DNA of 64,000 nt from NCBI GenBank assembly GCA_963702495.1, contig CAVPDA010000003.1, positions 372,001-436,000 of the forward strand. Direction: 5' to 3'. The translations under genes and the position numbers were made by a program. Source of the stretch: CAVPDA01 sp963702495. Its GTDB lineage: Bacteria > Pseudomonadota > Gammaproteobacteria > Burkholderiales > Rhodocyclaceae. A model generated the notes under the pieces. It saw only the letters and a list, made by a program, of their open reading frames with translations. It had not been told where the DNA came from and did no database searches. Position 1 is the first letter of the stretch. The number at the start of each line of letters is the position of its first letter. Shown here one piece after another: positions 33,796 through 44,630 of the stretch.

Positions 33796-34912
33796 GTCGA
33801 GGACATCGGCGCCGTCACCCACTCGGCGCGGGACAGGCGGCGGGCGCAGCCTCGCACTCATCGCCGTCGCAGCGCTATACGGCTGCGCTTCTCCCGCCTA
33901 TTACCTGCAGGCGGTCGGCGGGCAGATCGAACTGTGGCGCGAAGCGCGGCCGATCGAGCAGGTGCGCGCCGACGCCACCACCCAGGCCGCCCTGCGGGAC
34001 AAGCTGGACAACGCGCTTCTAATCCGGGATTTCGCCAGCACCGACCTCGGCCTGCCCGCCAACGGCTCCTACCGCAGCTACGCCGATGTAAAGCGTCCGT
34101 ACGCCGTATGGACCGTGTTCGCCGCCGAGGCGTACTCCATCGAGCCGAAGCAGTGGTGCTTTCCGGTGGCAGGCTGCGTCGGTTACCGCGGCTATTTCGC
34201 CGAGGACGACGCCGAAGCCTACGCCCAAGCCTTGCGCCGGGACGGTTACGACGTGCATATCGGCGGCGTCGCGGCATATTCGACGCTGGGATGGTTCGAC
34301 GATCCGCTGCTCAACACGTTCATCCACTATCCGGAAACCGAACTGGCGCGGCTCGTCTTCCACGAACTGGCGCACCAGGTGGTCTATGTGAAGGACGACT
34401 CGGTATTCAACGAGTCCTTCGCCACGGCAGTGGAGACGGCGGGCGTCGAGCGGTGGCTGACCCGCCATGGCACGCCGGCGCAGCGCGCAGCCTTCGAGCA
34501 GGCGCAGTCACGGCGTCAGGGTTTCCATGACCTCGTTCTGCGTTATCGCGAGCAGTTGAAGAATCTCTATGCCTCCGACCGTACGCCGCAGGAAATGGCG
34601 CGGCTCAAGACACAGACCCTGGGGGAGTTGCAGGCAGAATACCGGGCATTGCGCAACGGTCCCTGGAACGGCTTCGCGGGTTACGACCGCTGGTTCGGGC
34701 AGGAGATCAACAACGCCACCCTGGCGTCGGTCGGCATCTATACCGAACTGGTGCCGGCCTTCGAGGCGCTGCTGGCGCGCAATGCCGGTGACCTGCCGCG
34801 CTTCTATGGCGAGGTGAAGCGCCTCGCCGCCCTGCCCAAAGACGACCGCCAGGCGCGCCTCGCGCGCGTGCTCGCCGCAGCGACGCAGAGCGCCGAATTT
34901 CGCGCCCGCTAG
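33776..34912 (+). CDS. Lipoprotein zinc aminopeptidase (PF10023-type)
   Basis: Putative membrane-anchored metallopeptidase of 378 aa. A short basic start and hydrophobic stretch end in the lipobox LYGC (Cys37). The catalytic HEXXH motif is VFHELAHQVVYVKDD, followed about 15 residues later by FNESFATAVET, the glutamate zinc-ligand segment of this putative aminopeptidase family. Length is normal. It overlaps the hydrolase gene and is followed five bases later by the PIN gene, so three genes probably form one operon. Confidence 0.86.
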   Translation: MRLARPESRTSAPSPTRRGTGGGRSLALIAVAALYGCASPAYYLQAVGGQIELWREARPIEQVRADATTQAALRDKLDNALLIRDFASTDLGLPANGSYRSYADVKRPYAVWTVFAAEAYSIEPKQWCFPVAGCVGYRGYFAEDDAEAYAQALRRDGYDVHIGGVAAYSTLGWFDDPLLNTFIHYPETELARLVFHELAHQVVYVKDDSVFNESFATAVETAGVERWLTRHGTPAQRAAFEQAQSRRQGFHDLVLRYREQLKNLYASDRTPQEMARLKTQTLGELQAEYRALRNGPWNGFAGYDRWFGQEINNATLASVGIYTELVPAFEALLARNAGDLPRFYGEVKRLAALPKDDRQARLARVLAAATQSAEFRAR

Positions 34913-34917
34913 AGCCG

Positions 34918-35352
34918 ATGCGCCTGGTGCTGGATACCAACGTCGTGCTGGACATGTTTCACTGGCGCAATCCGGTCGCCGCCGAAATCCTCACCGCCGC
35001 GAGCAATGGCCGCGTCACCCTGGTGACGAACTCTGCCTGCCTCGCCGAGCTGGAGCATGTCATCCGCCGCCCCGAATTCGGCCTGGAGGAAGCCGCAGTG
35101 GCTGCGCTGTTACGCGCGTACCGGGAGGTGGTCACGCTAGGCGATGAGGCCACGGCGTCGCAGCCGCTGCCCGGGCTCCCCCGCTGCCGGGATCGCGACG
35201 ACCAGAAATTCCTCGAACTTGCACGCGACGCTGCCGCCGACCTGCTGGTGACCCGCGACAAGGCTCTGCTGACCCTGGCCAGGCGCAAATACGGTCTCGC
35301 CGGCTTTCGCATCGTGACGCCCGAGGCCGCCACGCCGATGCTGGCTGCCTAG
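34918..35352 (+). CDS. PIN-domain ribonuclease, putative toxin family
   Basis: A 144-aa PIN-domain protein of the subgroup annotated as putative toxin components. Acidic active-site residues are Asp6 (LDTNVVLDMF), Glu44 (CLAELEHVI), Asp95 (CRDRDDQKFLELA) and Asp114 (LVTRDKALL). Usually such proteins cleave RNA with Mg or Mn. No antitoxin gene is adjacent on either side, so toxin activity in this context is doubtful. Its stop overlaps the convergent deaminase stop by four bases. Confidence 0.86.
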   Translation: MRLVLDTNVVLDMFHWRNPVAAEILTAASNGRVTLVTNSACLAELEHVIRRPEFGLEEAAVAALLRAYREVVTLGDEATASQPLPGLPRCRDRDDQKFLELARDAAADLLVTRDKALLTLARRKYGLAGFRIVTPEAATPMLAA

Positions 35353-35939
35353 GTCCGATCCGCCGCGCCGCAGCGCGCGTTGTAGATCGGACCGCCACCG
35401 GCGGCATAGGCGCGCAGCACGGCGACGGCCTCTTCGCGGCAGACGTCGCGCACCACTTCGATGCCGCGTCGCGCCAACTCTTCGACCCAGGCGACCGGCT
35501 TCGGCCCTTCGTCGAAGCCCACGGCGCCGGCGTCGTCGCCGCGCGCCGCGCACACCACACGCCGCACACCGGACCAGAGTATGGCCCCCAGGCACATCAG
35601 GCAGGGCTCGGTGCTGCACACGATCTCGTGTCCCGGCATGCCGGCCGCGCCCAGGTCATAGCAGTCGACGCGCTGCTGAGCGAGGGCGAGCGCCAGGATC
35701 TCGGCATGCGCGATGCCGCTGCGCACGGGCACGACTCGGTTCACCCCGGCAGCCACCAGCCGGCCGCTTTCGATTTCGAATACCGCGGCGCCGAACGGTC
35801 CGCCGCTGCGCTCCTCGACATTGCGTCGCGAGAGGTCGACGACGAACCGCATGCGCTGTTCCAGGTGCGGGCAACTCCTCCCGTCACCGAGAGCGATCAG
35901 CCAATCCGGCAGTGCCAGCACGAGGGAGCCAGGCAGCAT
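35349..35939 (-). CDS. Nucleoside/nucleobase deaminase of the CDA superfamily
   Basis: Zinc deaminase of 196 aa. The zinc site is HAE (His78-Glu80, proton shuttle Glu80) and PCLMC (Cys113, Cys116), with GGPFGAAVFE upstream and AILWSGVRRVVCAARGDDAGAVGFDEGP downstream. It resembles guanine deaminase and other nucleoside deaminases rather than tRNA-specific TadA, because of the long C-terminal part and the GDDAGAVGFD segment. The substrate cannot be fixed. The start at 35939 is the first good in-frame ATG. Confidence 0.85.
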   Translation of the reverse strand: MLPGSLVLALPDWLIALGDGRSCPHLEQRMRFVVDLSRRNVEERSGGPFGAAVFEIESGRLVAAGVNRVVPVRSGIAHAEILALALAQQRVDCYDLGAAGMPGHEIVCSTEPCLMCLGAILWSGVRRVVCAARGDDAGAVGFDEGPKPVAWVEELARRGIEVVRDVCREEAVAVLRAYAAGGGPIYNARCGAADRT

Positions 35940-36497
35940 GGATGGATTCCAGTGGGTTCGCCTACGTTTCCGGAGCTTGCATCGGGAAAGGAACGAACTC
36001 AAGTCCGCGGTCACGCGGCAGCGGCAGCGACACCGGGCGACGTGGGCAAAGATCGCCCAAGCTCTTCCACCATCCCGACCACCGCACTGAAGGTCGGCGC
36101 ATGGTAGCCGTCCTTCTTCAGCATCAGGGCCAGGCGGTGAATCTCGGCGCAGACGCGGAAAGCCGCGAGCAGCCCGGTATCCACCGGCCGCGACGTTCGG
36201 TGCAGGAATCCGGGCGCGCTTCGGGAGGTCCTCCTCTCCGTGGGCACGCACGGCCAGCGCCGCAGCGGGGCAGTGCATCGGCGTCGTCGGGCTGCCGGAG
36301 CCGCTGCCGCACTCCGCGCAGCGGCCCAATATCCATGAACCGGCGCGCGCCGGCCCTATGCAGGACGAACCCCGCCCGGGACTTGCGCCCCGGGCGGAGT
36401 GTTTGCTGGCGGCTTACGGTGCCCTTTGGCGCAGCGAATTGGTGCTGCCGCATCGCCACCCGCGCCACCAGCAATTTGCTGACGGCCTACGCAGTGC
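35940..36497. other. Gene-poor stretch between deaminase and secreted-protein gene
   Basis: No recognisable gene. A minus-strand frame at 36011-36247 (78 codons, GTG start, central KKDGYHAPTFSAVVGMVEE) has protein-like composition but no family I know, and may be a remnant. A strong inverted repeat, CCGCCCGGG with CCCGGGCGG about eight bases apart near 36,370-36,394, could end transcription of the gene at 36498-38187; it has no T-run. Confidence 0.4.
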
Positions 36498-38187
36498 CTA
36501 GTCCTCTTCGCCCGATCCGCTCCTGCCGCGCGGCTTGCTGACCTTCGTCGTCGCGGCCAGGCTGTTGTTGGTGCTCAGGACATCGAACGGCGCGCTGACG
36601 GTGGCGGTCCAGTTGATGGTCGTCGCGTAGGCCGGACCGGTAAAGGCGATCGTCGAGCTCTGGCTCGCGCCGCCGCAAGGCCGATGAATTGGAAGGTCCC
36701 CGAATAGGTCCAGGTTCCCGTATTGGCAGTTCCGATTACCGCTACGGTGCCCGAGGCGGGATCCGGTCCTTTCTCGTTGGTGACAGTCACCGTGCCTTCC
36801 CTGGCCTTGCCGCCCACCATGCGAATCGGCATCTGCAGCGTGCTCAGGGCAACGTCATACTTCAGGACCGATACCGGCGGGGGCGGCGCGGTGCCGCAGG
36901 CAACCGGGGTCTCGTACCCAACCAGCACCGGGTGGCTGTGCATGAAGTCGATCACTGCGCGGGCATCGTCGGCCGCCTGGGCGAAGCCGCCGATGTCCTC
37001 GCCCGTAAAGCCGGGCAGGCCGGCAAACACGACGTCCACGATGGGTCCCGTGGTGATCCAGAACAGCGGTTCGCCTAGCGGGCCGGTGGCATCAGGGAAC
37101 AGCGTCAGATACTCGAACACCCCGGGCTGCCAGCGCCGGCCGGTATGTACGCCGGGTGCGGAAGATTGGCGTAGGTGCCGGCACGCAGGTATGCATGCTG
37201 GCCGTAATTGAGGAAGCACTTCTCGACCTTTTGCATGTTGCCCTGCACTTCCTGACGGTAGAACTCGCATTTCTTCGGCAATGGGTGAGGGTCTCCTTGT
37301 TGGACAGGCCGAGGATCTGGTTCAGATAGGCGACCAGTCGAGTCGATCTTGCCGGACTTGTCGGATGCGGCGCCGAGCCCTTTGGCGGCCGTGTCGAAGA
37401 AGCCGTAGCCGGGAATGCCGGGCGTCGGCAGGGCGATCGGATTAGCGGCGTCACCAAGGATGCCCTTGGTCATCATCTCGCGGTAGATCGCCAGGTTCTG
37501 CAGGGGCGAGTCCACCGCCTTGGAAATCAGTTCGGTCGTGTCGCCGTCGCCGTCGCTGTCGAGCGTGTCCGGCCCGGTAAACACGATCCGGCCCGCGGGA
37601 TCCAGGGTCAGGCATTGCGCCGAGCCGAGGTTGACCAGCAGATCGGCGAGTTGCCGATCCATCACGGTCGACGGAGCCCGCGCCACGTTCATGCGCGCGA
37701 AATCCACCGCCTGGGCGTAGGTCTCATAGCCCACGACGATCGAGCACGTCAGGGGATCCAATGGAATGAGACAGGAATCGGTGGGCGATGCGAGAGTGCA
37801 GGGAACGGTGGTCCCGTCCACCGTAATGACGAACGTCACGCCAGGGGCCGCGAGCGGCTGCAGGCATAGTCCGCCCGCGACGAGTGCCCCCGGTTTCGGG
37901 ATCTTCGACCTGAACCTCCGCGCTGGGGATCGGAACGCCCGATGCATCGCGGTACAGAACGATCATGTCGCCGAAGTCGGGCGCCGCGGCACCGCCACCT
38001 CCGCCGCCACCACCACCGGCACCACCACCACCGGCACCACCACCACCACCACCGCCGCCGCCACCGCCACCGCTGCCCGGGCCACCCTGCCCGAGAACGC
38101 CGGCGCTGCCCAACGCGAGAAAGCCCGCTAACGCGACGCTTGAAAGCAAACCAAACGCCCTGCTCCTCTAGCAGTGTCTGTTTTCAT
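36498..38187 (-). pseudogene. Secreted Gly-rich protein of unknown family, multiply frameshifted
   Basis: Rejoined by hand this is one gene of about 560 codons. ATG 38187 has a GGAGG ribosome site and begins MKTDTARG; a hydrophobic signal segment (SSVALAGFLALGSAGVLG) leads to an almost pure Gly tract (about 30 residues), then DFGDMIVLYRDASGVPIP, conserved paired-cysteine blocks, AAKGLGAASDKSGKID, LVAYLNQILGLSNKETLTH and a beta-rich end (GTWTYSGTFQFIGLAAA, TTINWTATVSAPFD) with stop at 36498. Frames break near 38,165, 37,889 (C run), 37,335, 37,280, 37,142 and 36,677. Function unknown. Pseudogene or poor local sequence. Confidence 0.65.
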
Positions 38188-38556
38188 TTCATCCTCCGCA
38201 TAGTTGCTGGTAATGATCTCTTCGGCCATCGACGCGCTGCACTTGGACCGGATGGTCGAAGTCCGTACCTGCGCGGCAATATTGCTCGGTTGCTTATATT
38301 CGGAGAATTGCGAATTCGCAATCGATGTAGGACTTCTTCCTACATCGCGTGGAGAACAAGATCTGACAAGGCTTGCGGGCGCTGCGGCATAAGGTCGCAC
38401 CCGGCGGTAACCGGAGATCCGGACCGCCGCGGCCTGGCGTTGCGCCGTTGGCGCGGGAGATCTGTCTGAAAAGCGCAGGAATGCGCGGACGCCACAAGAC
38501 CGGAGCGGCAGCGGCGGCCACATGCTGTGGGTCTGCTGCCTCAGCCGAACGACGTC
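38188..38556. promoter_or_regulatory. Upstream control region of the secreted-protein gene
   Basis: 369 bases without a supportable gene, unusually AT-rich around 38,200-38,345 for this window. It holds two adjacent perfect palindromes: ATTGCGAATTCGCAAT (38307-38322) and TGTAGG-N7-CCTACA (38326-38344). Both are likely protein-binding sites for the gene starting at 38187. Confidence 0.5.
38326..38344. promoter_or_regulatory. 19-bp palindrome TGTAGG-N7-CCTACA, copy 1
   Basis: TGTAGG ACTTCTT CCTACA, about 140 bases upstream of the secreted-protein start codon. A second copy with the same spacing is at 40148-40166. The symmetry and size suit a LuxR/NarL-type response regulator. Confidence 0.6.
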
Positions 38557-39697
38557 TCAGTCCAGCGTGCTCCGATAGAATCGCAGACCGACAGCGATCA
38601 CCGCCAGCATGAACGCGAGGATCGGCCATACCTGCGGCCACAGGACCATGATGCCATTGCCTTTGAGCATGATTCCGCGCACCAGCACCAGAAAGTGGGT
38701 CAGCGGCAGCAGGTTGCCGATGACCTGCGCCCAATCCGGCATCCCGCGGAAAGGGAACATGAAGCCCGACAGCAGCATCGACGGCAGGAAGAAGAAGAAT
38801 GTCATCTGCATCGCCTGCAACTGGTTGCGGGCGATCGAGGAAAAGGTGATTCCCAGCGTCAGGTTGGCGGCGATGAACAGCAGCACCACGGCATAGAGCA
38901 GCAGCAGGCTGCCCTGCATCGGGACGGCAAAAATGAAGCGCGCGCCCAGCAGCACCAGCGTCACCTGGATCAGGCCGATCAGGATGTAGGGCACGATCTT
39001 GCCGGTCATCACTTCGAGCGGCAGGGCGGGCGTCGCGAGCAGGTTTTCGAAGGTGCCGCGCTCGCGCTCGCGGGTCATGGCAAGGCCGGTCATCAGAACC
39101 ATGGTCATGGTGAGAATGACGCCCATGAGGCCGGGAACGATGTTGTACTGGGTCACGCCTTCCGGGTTGTAGCGGCGGTGAACGCGGATCTCCAGCGGAT
39201 CGGGTGCTTTCGCCAGATAGCGCAGGCTCCCCTGCAGGTCGCGCGCCAGCGCGCCGGCGCCGATCCCGGCCAGCGCCGCCACCGCGTTGCCGGTGGCCGA
39301 AGGATCGGTGGCGTCGGCTTCGATCAATAGCACCGGCTTCTCGCCGCGCACCAGTTTGCGCGAGAAATCCTGCGGAATCGTCACCACGAACTGCACCTCC
39401 CCCCGGGTAAGCAGTTCGTCAGCTTCCGCCTCGCTGCCGATTTGCTTGACCACCTTGAAATAGCCGCTGTTCTGCAGGGCGGTGACCAGGGAGCGGCCGA
39501 ATGCGCTGTTGTCGGCCGCCAGAACCGCGGTGGGCAGGTTCTTCGGGATCGGAATTGATGGCAAAGCCGAAAAGGACCAGCTGGATGATCGGAATGCCGA
39601 CGATCATGCCGAACGTCAGACGATCGCGCCGGAGCTGGATGAATTCCTTGACGATGATGCCGACCCAGCGCGACCAGGAAAGAGGGGTATCACGCAT
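38557..39697 (-). CDS. ABC-2 type transporter permease (one-base insertion near 39,550)
   Basis: Membrane permease of the ABC-2/YhhJ type. The start MRDTPLSWSRWVGIIVKEFIQLRRDRLTF with a first helix ending VLFGFAINSDP is in one frame; KNLPTAVLAADNSAFGRSL onward is in another. Deleting one G in GATCCCGAAGAAC joins them into a 379-aa protein with a large periplasmic loop and five to six C-terminal helices containing TRERERGTFENLLATP and LLSGFMFPFRGMP. These permeases work with a cytosolic ATPase and often a periplasmic adaptor, but neither is in the window next to it. Confidence 0.83.
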
Positions 39698-39809
39698 CGC
39701 AGTAGCTCTCGCGCAGACCCCGGCAGGGGCAGGTAGCCAAACACTAAACCAAAAACGGGAGGGCCGGGGTAGCGGCGCTTTCGAGCGCGGTGCTGGTGAT
39801 CCACGCCGG

Positions 39810-39844
39810 AAAAAACAAAGCCGGAGCGGTTTCCCGGCTCCGGC
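39810..39844 (-). terminator. Rho-independent terminator
   Basis: On the minus strand GCCGGAGC (39844-39837), a nine-base loop and GCTCCGGC (39827-39820) form a perfect 8-bp stem followed by TTTGTTTTTT. It lies 79 bases past the stop of the small membrane protein gene (39923) and separates it from the ABC permease. Confidence 0.85.
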
Positions 39845-39922
39845 AATTCAACAGGAGATCCTGCCGACGGGTGTTATCTGTGACCAGCCAAATGGAAAGG
39901 CTGTGGAGTCAAGTGCACCGGC

Positions 39923-40063
39923 TCAGCCCGGTTCGCGCCGCAAGGGAAAGTCCTGACGGCCGTACTCGCGGTCATCCGACTCCTTGGCCGAGACCCAAAA
40001 AGCCCCTACGATGAAACCGACATTGAACAGGATGAGACCGAGGACGATGGCCGAGACGCTCAC
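39923..40063 (-). CDS. 46-residue single-span membrane protein
   Basis: Short gene with GTG start at 40063 preceded by GGGAGAAAT as ribosome site. The product begins MSVSAIVLGLILFNVGFIVG, a single hydrophobic helix, and continues with a charged cytosolic tail (SAKESDDREYGRQDFPLRR). It is followed by a clear terminator and preceded at 85-103 bases by a TGTAGG-N7-CCTACA palindrome, so it is a complete monocistronic unit. Function unknown; small stress-induced membrane proteins have this layout. Confidence 0.7.
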   Translation of the reverse strand: MSVSAIVLGLILFNVGFIVGAFWVSAKESDDREYGRQDFPLRREPG

Positions 40064-40147
40064 GGTATTTCTCCCTTAACCCTCCGAAACACGCATCACC
40101 GTACGCTCCAGACGCCCGCAGGGCAATCGGAGGCCATTACCTTATGG

Positions 40148-40166
40148 TGTAGGAATTTCTCCTACA
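40148..40166. promoter_or_regulatory. 19-bp palindrome TGTAGG-N7-CCTACA, copy 2
   Basis: TGTAGG AATTTCT CCTACA, upstream of the 46-residue membrane protein gene and just past the clpB stop. Identical arms and spacing to the copy at 38326-38344. Confidence 0.6.
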
Positions 40167-40235
40167 AGGGTAACGGCGCTGCGCCCGTCGGCGCATCGTC
40201 CGCTGACCCGGCGTTCGGTCCTGCTTCGACTCGCC

Positions 40236-42822
<2,587 letters not shown>

Positions 42823-42855
42823 CTTGGATTCTCCGCGCGGAAACCGCTGATGCGA

Positions 42856-42884
42856 AGATGGGGATGTCGCCCCGCCGTTTCAAG
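42856..42884 (-). promoter_or_regulatory. Sigma-32 (RpoH) heat-shock promoter of clpB
   Basis: Minus strand: CTTGAAA (42884-42878), 14-base spacer, CCCCATCT (42863-42856), a perfect match to the RpoH consensus, 33 bases upstream of the clpB start codon. Confidence 0.92.
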
Positions 42885-42974
42885 CGATCACTTGAAAACT
42901 GGCGGAGGAGACCAGATTGCTTCCCTCGCCGCCGCTCCGGCGGCGAGCTTCGATCGCGGTTCTGGGGAGAGGAT

Positions 42975-43445
42975 CTAAGCTGCGCCGCTGTCGTCCGCCG
43001 GCGCTGCCTGCCCCATCGGTGCGGAGGCCATCTTCTTGAGTCGCGCGGCTCTGCGCTGCAGGAAGTCACCGAACTGCATGTCCTCCTTCACGATGTGCCC
43101 GACCAGCCAACCCTTGAGGAAGCGCAGGATGTCGGTATCGACGTTCGCCGCACCCTTCGCCACCTTGTCGTTGAGCGCGAAGACCGAGTAGAACAACTGC
43201 TCGTGCTGTGCAAGCTGGCTCTCCAGCCCCGGATAAGCGCTCTTGCGCATCAGTGCTTCCTCGTGCTGGAAATGCTGTTCGGCATAGGCCACCAGCCTGT
43301 TGAGCACGCGCGCCACGTCCTCGCGGGCCTCACCCCTGGCGTGCCGGTCGTGGAACTCATTGATCAGTTCGAACAGATAGCGGTGCTCGGCATCGATCAC
43401 ATCGACACCGACCGAATAATCATCACGCCAACTGAGAAATGTCAT
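42975..43445 (-). CDS. Bacteriohemerythrin with one atypical iron-ligand position
   Basis: A 156-aa four-helix oxygen-binding diiron protein. Ligands by alignment: His21 (DAEHRYLFE), His58 and Glu62 (EQHFQHEE), His81 (AQHEQLF), His117 and Asp122 (HIVKEDMQFGDFL). The first His of the usual HxxxH pair is Gln77 here (ESQLAQH), so one of the five histidine ligands is missing. The C terminus has an Ala/Pro-rich tail. It begins 36 bases after the diguanylate cyclase gene and is probably its partner in an oxygen or redox input to c-di-GMP signalling. Confidence 0.88.
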   Translation of the reverse strand: MTFLSWRDDYSVGVDVIDAEHRYLFELINEFHDRHARGEAREDVARVLNRLVAYAEQHFQHEEALMRKSAYPGLESQLAQHEQLFYSVFALNDKVAKGAANVDTDILRFLKGWLVGHIVKEDMQFGDFLQRRAARLKKMASAPMGQAAPADDSGAA

Positions 43446-43481
43446 GCCAGCGGATCCTCACTTGTCGGCACTGCGGGAACG

Positions 43482-44381
43482 TTACGCCTCGCACGTGACG
43501 CGGTTGCGCCCGCCTTGCTTGCTCTGGTACATCAGCCGGTCCGCACGCGCGATCAGGGTGGCCGGGTTATCGTCGACCCGCATCAGCGTGGCACCAATCG
43601 ACACGGTGACACGCAAGTTCCGGTCCGTCACTGTCACCGACGACGTCGCCACGAGTTGACGCAGCTTGTCGGCGAGGGCGTCCAGTCGCGACGCGTCCAC
43701 GTTGCCGAGCAGCGCAACGAACTCCTCGCCGCCCCAGCGGCTGACCACGTCGCTGGCGCGCACGTTGCTCGCCAGGGTCCGCGCCACCGTGGCCAACACG
43801 CGGTCGCCGACGTGGTGACCGAAGTTGTCGTTAATCCCCTTGAAGTGATCGACGTCTGCAAAAAACACGGCGGCGGCCTGGCCGTGGCGCGGGTACTCGG
43901 CCAATGCAGTCTGGATCTTCAGCTCGGCAAAGCGGCGATTGCCCACGCCGGTGAGCGGATCACGGTAGGCTGCGTCGTCCAGCTCGTCGATGCGCCTGAG
44001 CGCGGCCATCATCGAGGAGTTGTCACTGAAGCTCTCGACGGCACCGATCACTTCCCCGTCCGGTCCGCAAAGGGGCGCCACCCGAACCAGCACTGGCACG
44101 CGATGCCCGTCGGCATGATGCAGGAACACCTGCACTTCGCGCGGCAAGCGGTCGCGCATGACCTGCGCCAGCGGACAGACCGAATGACACAGCTGCTCGC
44201 CGCCCTCATTGACGTGCATCAGCAGGTTATCGGCGCAACACCGCCCTACGACCATGTCTTCAGCATAGCCGGTAATACGTTCCGCCCCTTTGTTCCAGTA
44301 GGTGATGCAACGATTGCGGTCCACGAAATACACGCCATCGTAGAGATGGTCAAGGACTTCCCGATAGAAATCCGGCCCCAT
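43482..44381 (-). CDS. PAS-GGDEF diguanylate cyclase
   Basis: A 299-aa sensor enzyme making c-di-GMP. The N-terminal PAS domain (about residues 5-125) has GVYFVDRNRCITYWNKGAERITGY and an unusual set of cysteines (CCADN, CHSVCP). The C-terminal GGDEF domain has DPLTGVGNRR, FADVDHFKGIND, the active motif RWGGEEF and an intact RxxD product-inhibition site (RASD) five residues before it. No transmembrane segment, so cytosolic. Followed directly by bacteriohemerythrin. The PAS cysteines could sense redox or bind a cofactor (inference). Confidence 0.9.
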   Translation of the reverse strand: MGPDFYREVLDHLYDGVYFVDRNRCITYWNKGAERITGYAEDMVVGRCCADNLLMHVNEGGEQLCHSVCPLAQVMRDRLPREVQVFLHHADGHRVPVLVRVAPLCGPDGEVIGAVESFSDNSSMMAALRRIDELDDAAYRDPLTGVGNRRFAELKIQTALAEYPRHGQAAAVFFADVDHFKGINDNFGHHVGDRVLATVARTLASNVRASDVVSRWGGEEFVALLGNVDASRLDALADKLRQLVATSSVTVTDRNLRVTVSIGATLMRVDDNPATLIARADRLMYQSKQGGRNRVTCEA

Positions 44382-44630
44382 TTTCAAGACCTTTCTCCTC
44401 ACGCCATGCGGCCGCATCGGCGGCTGCGCCGCCGCACGAGGTATACGACCGCGCAAATTCGGACTTGAGTTGAGACCGGACAGCGCCACCCGCCGGACGG
44501 ACCCGAGCGCCTCGTCCAGGCCGGAGCGGCCGCCGGGCGGCTGGTGCGACTTCGGCCGCCGGCCTGATGCACGCTGCTGGGCGCGGTGAGAGAATGACCC
44601 TCGAACAACAACAGCGACGAGGAACCGGCC

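Noticed and set aside
37978..38080. Plus-strand low-complexity region as a CRISPR or tandem repeat array
   Set aside because: The CCACCGCCAC-type repeats are the antisense of the poly-Gly codons of the secreted protein, not spaced repeats.
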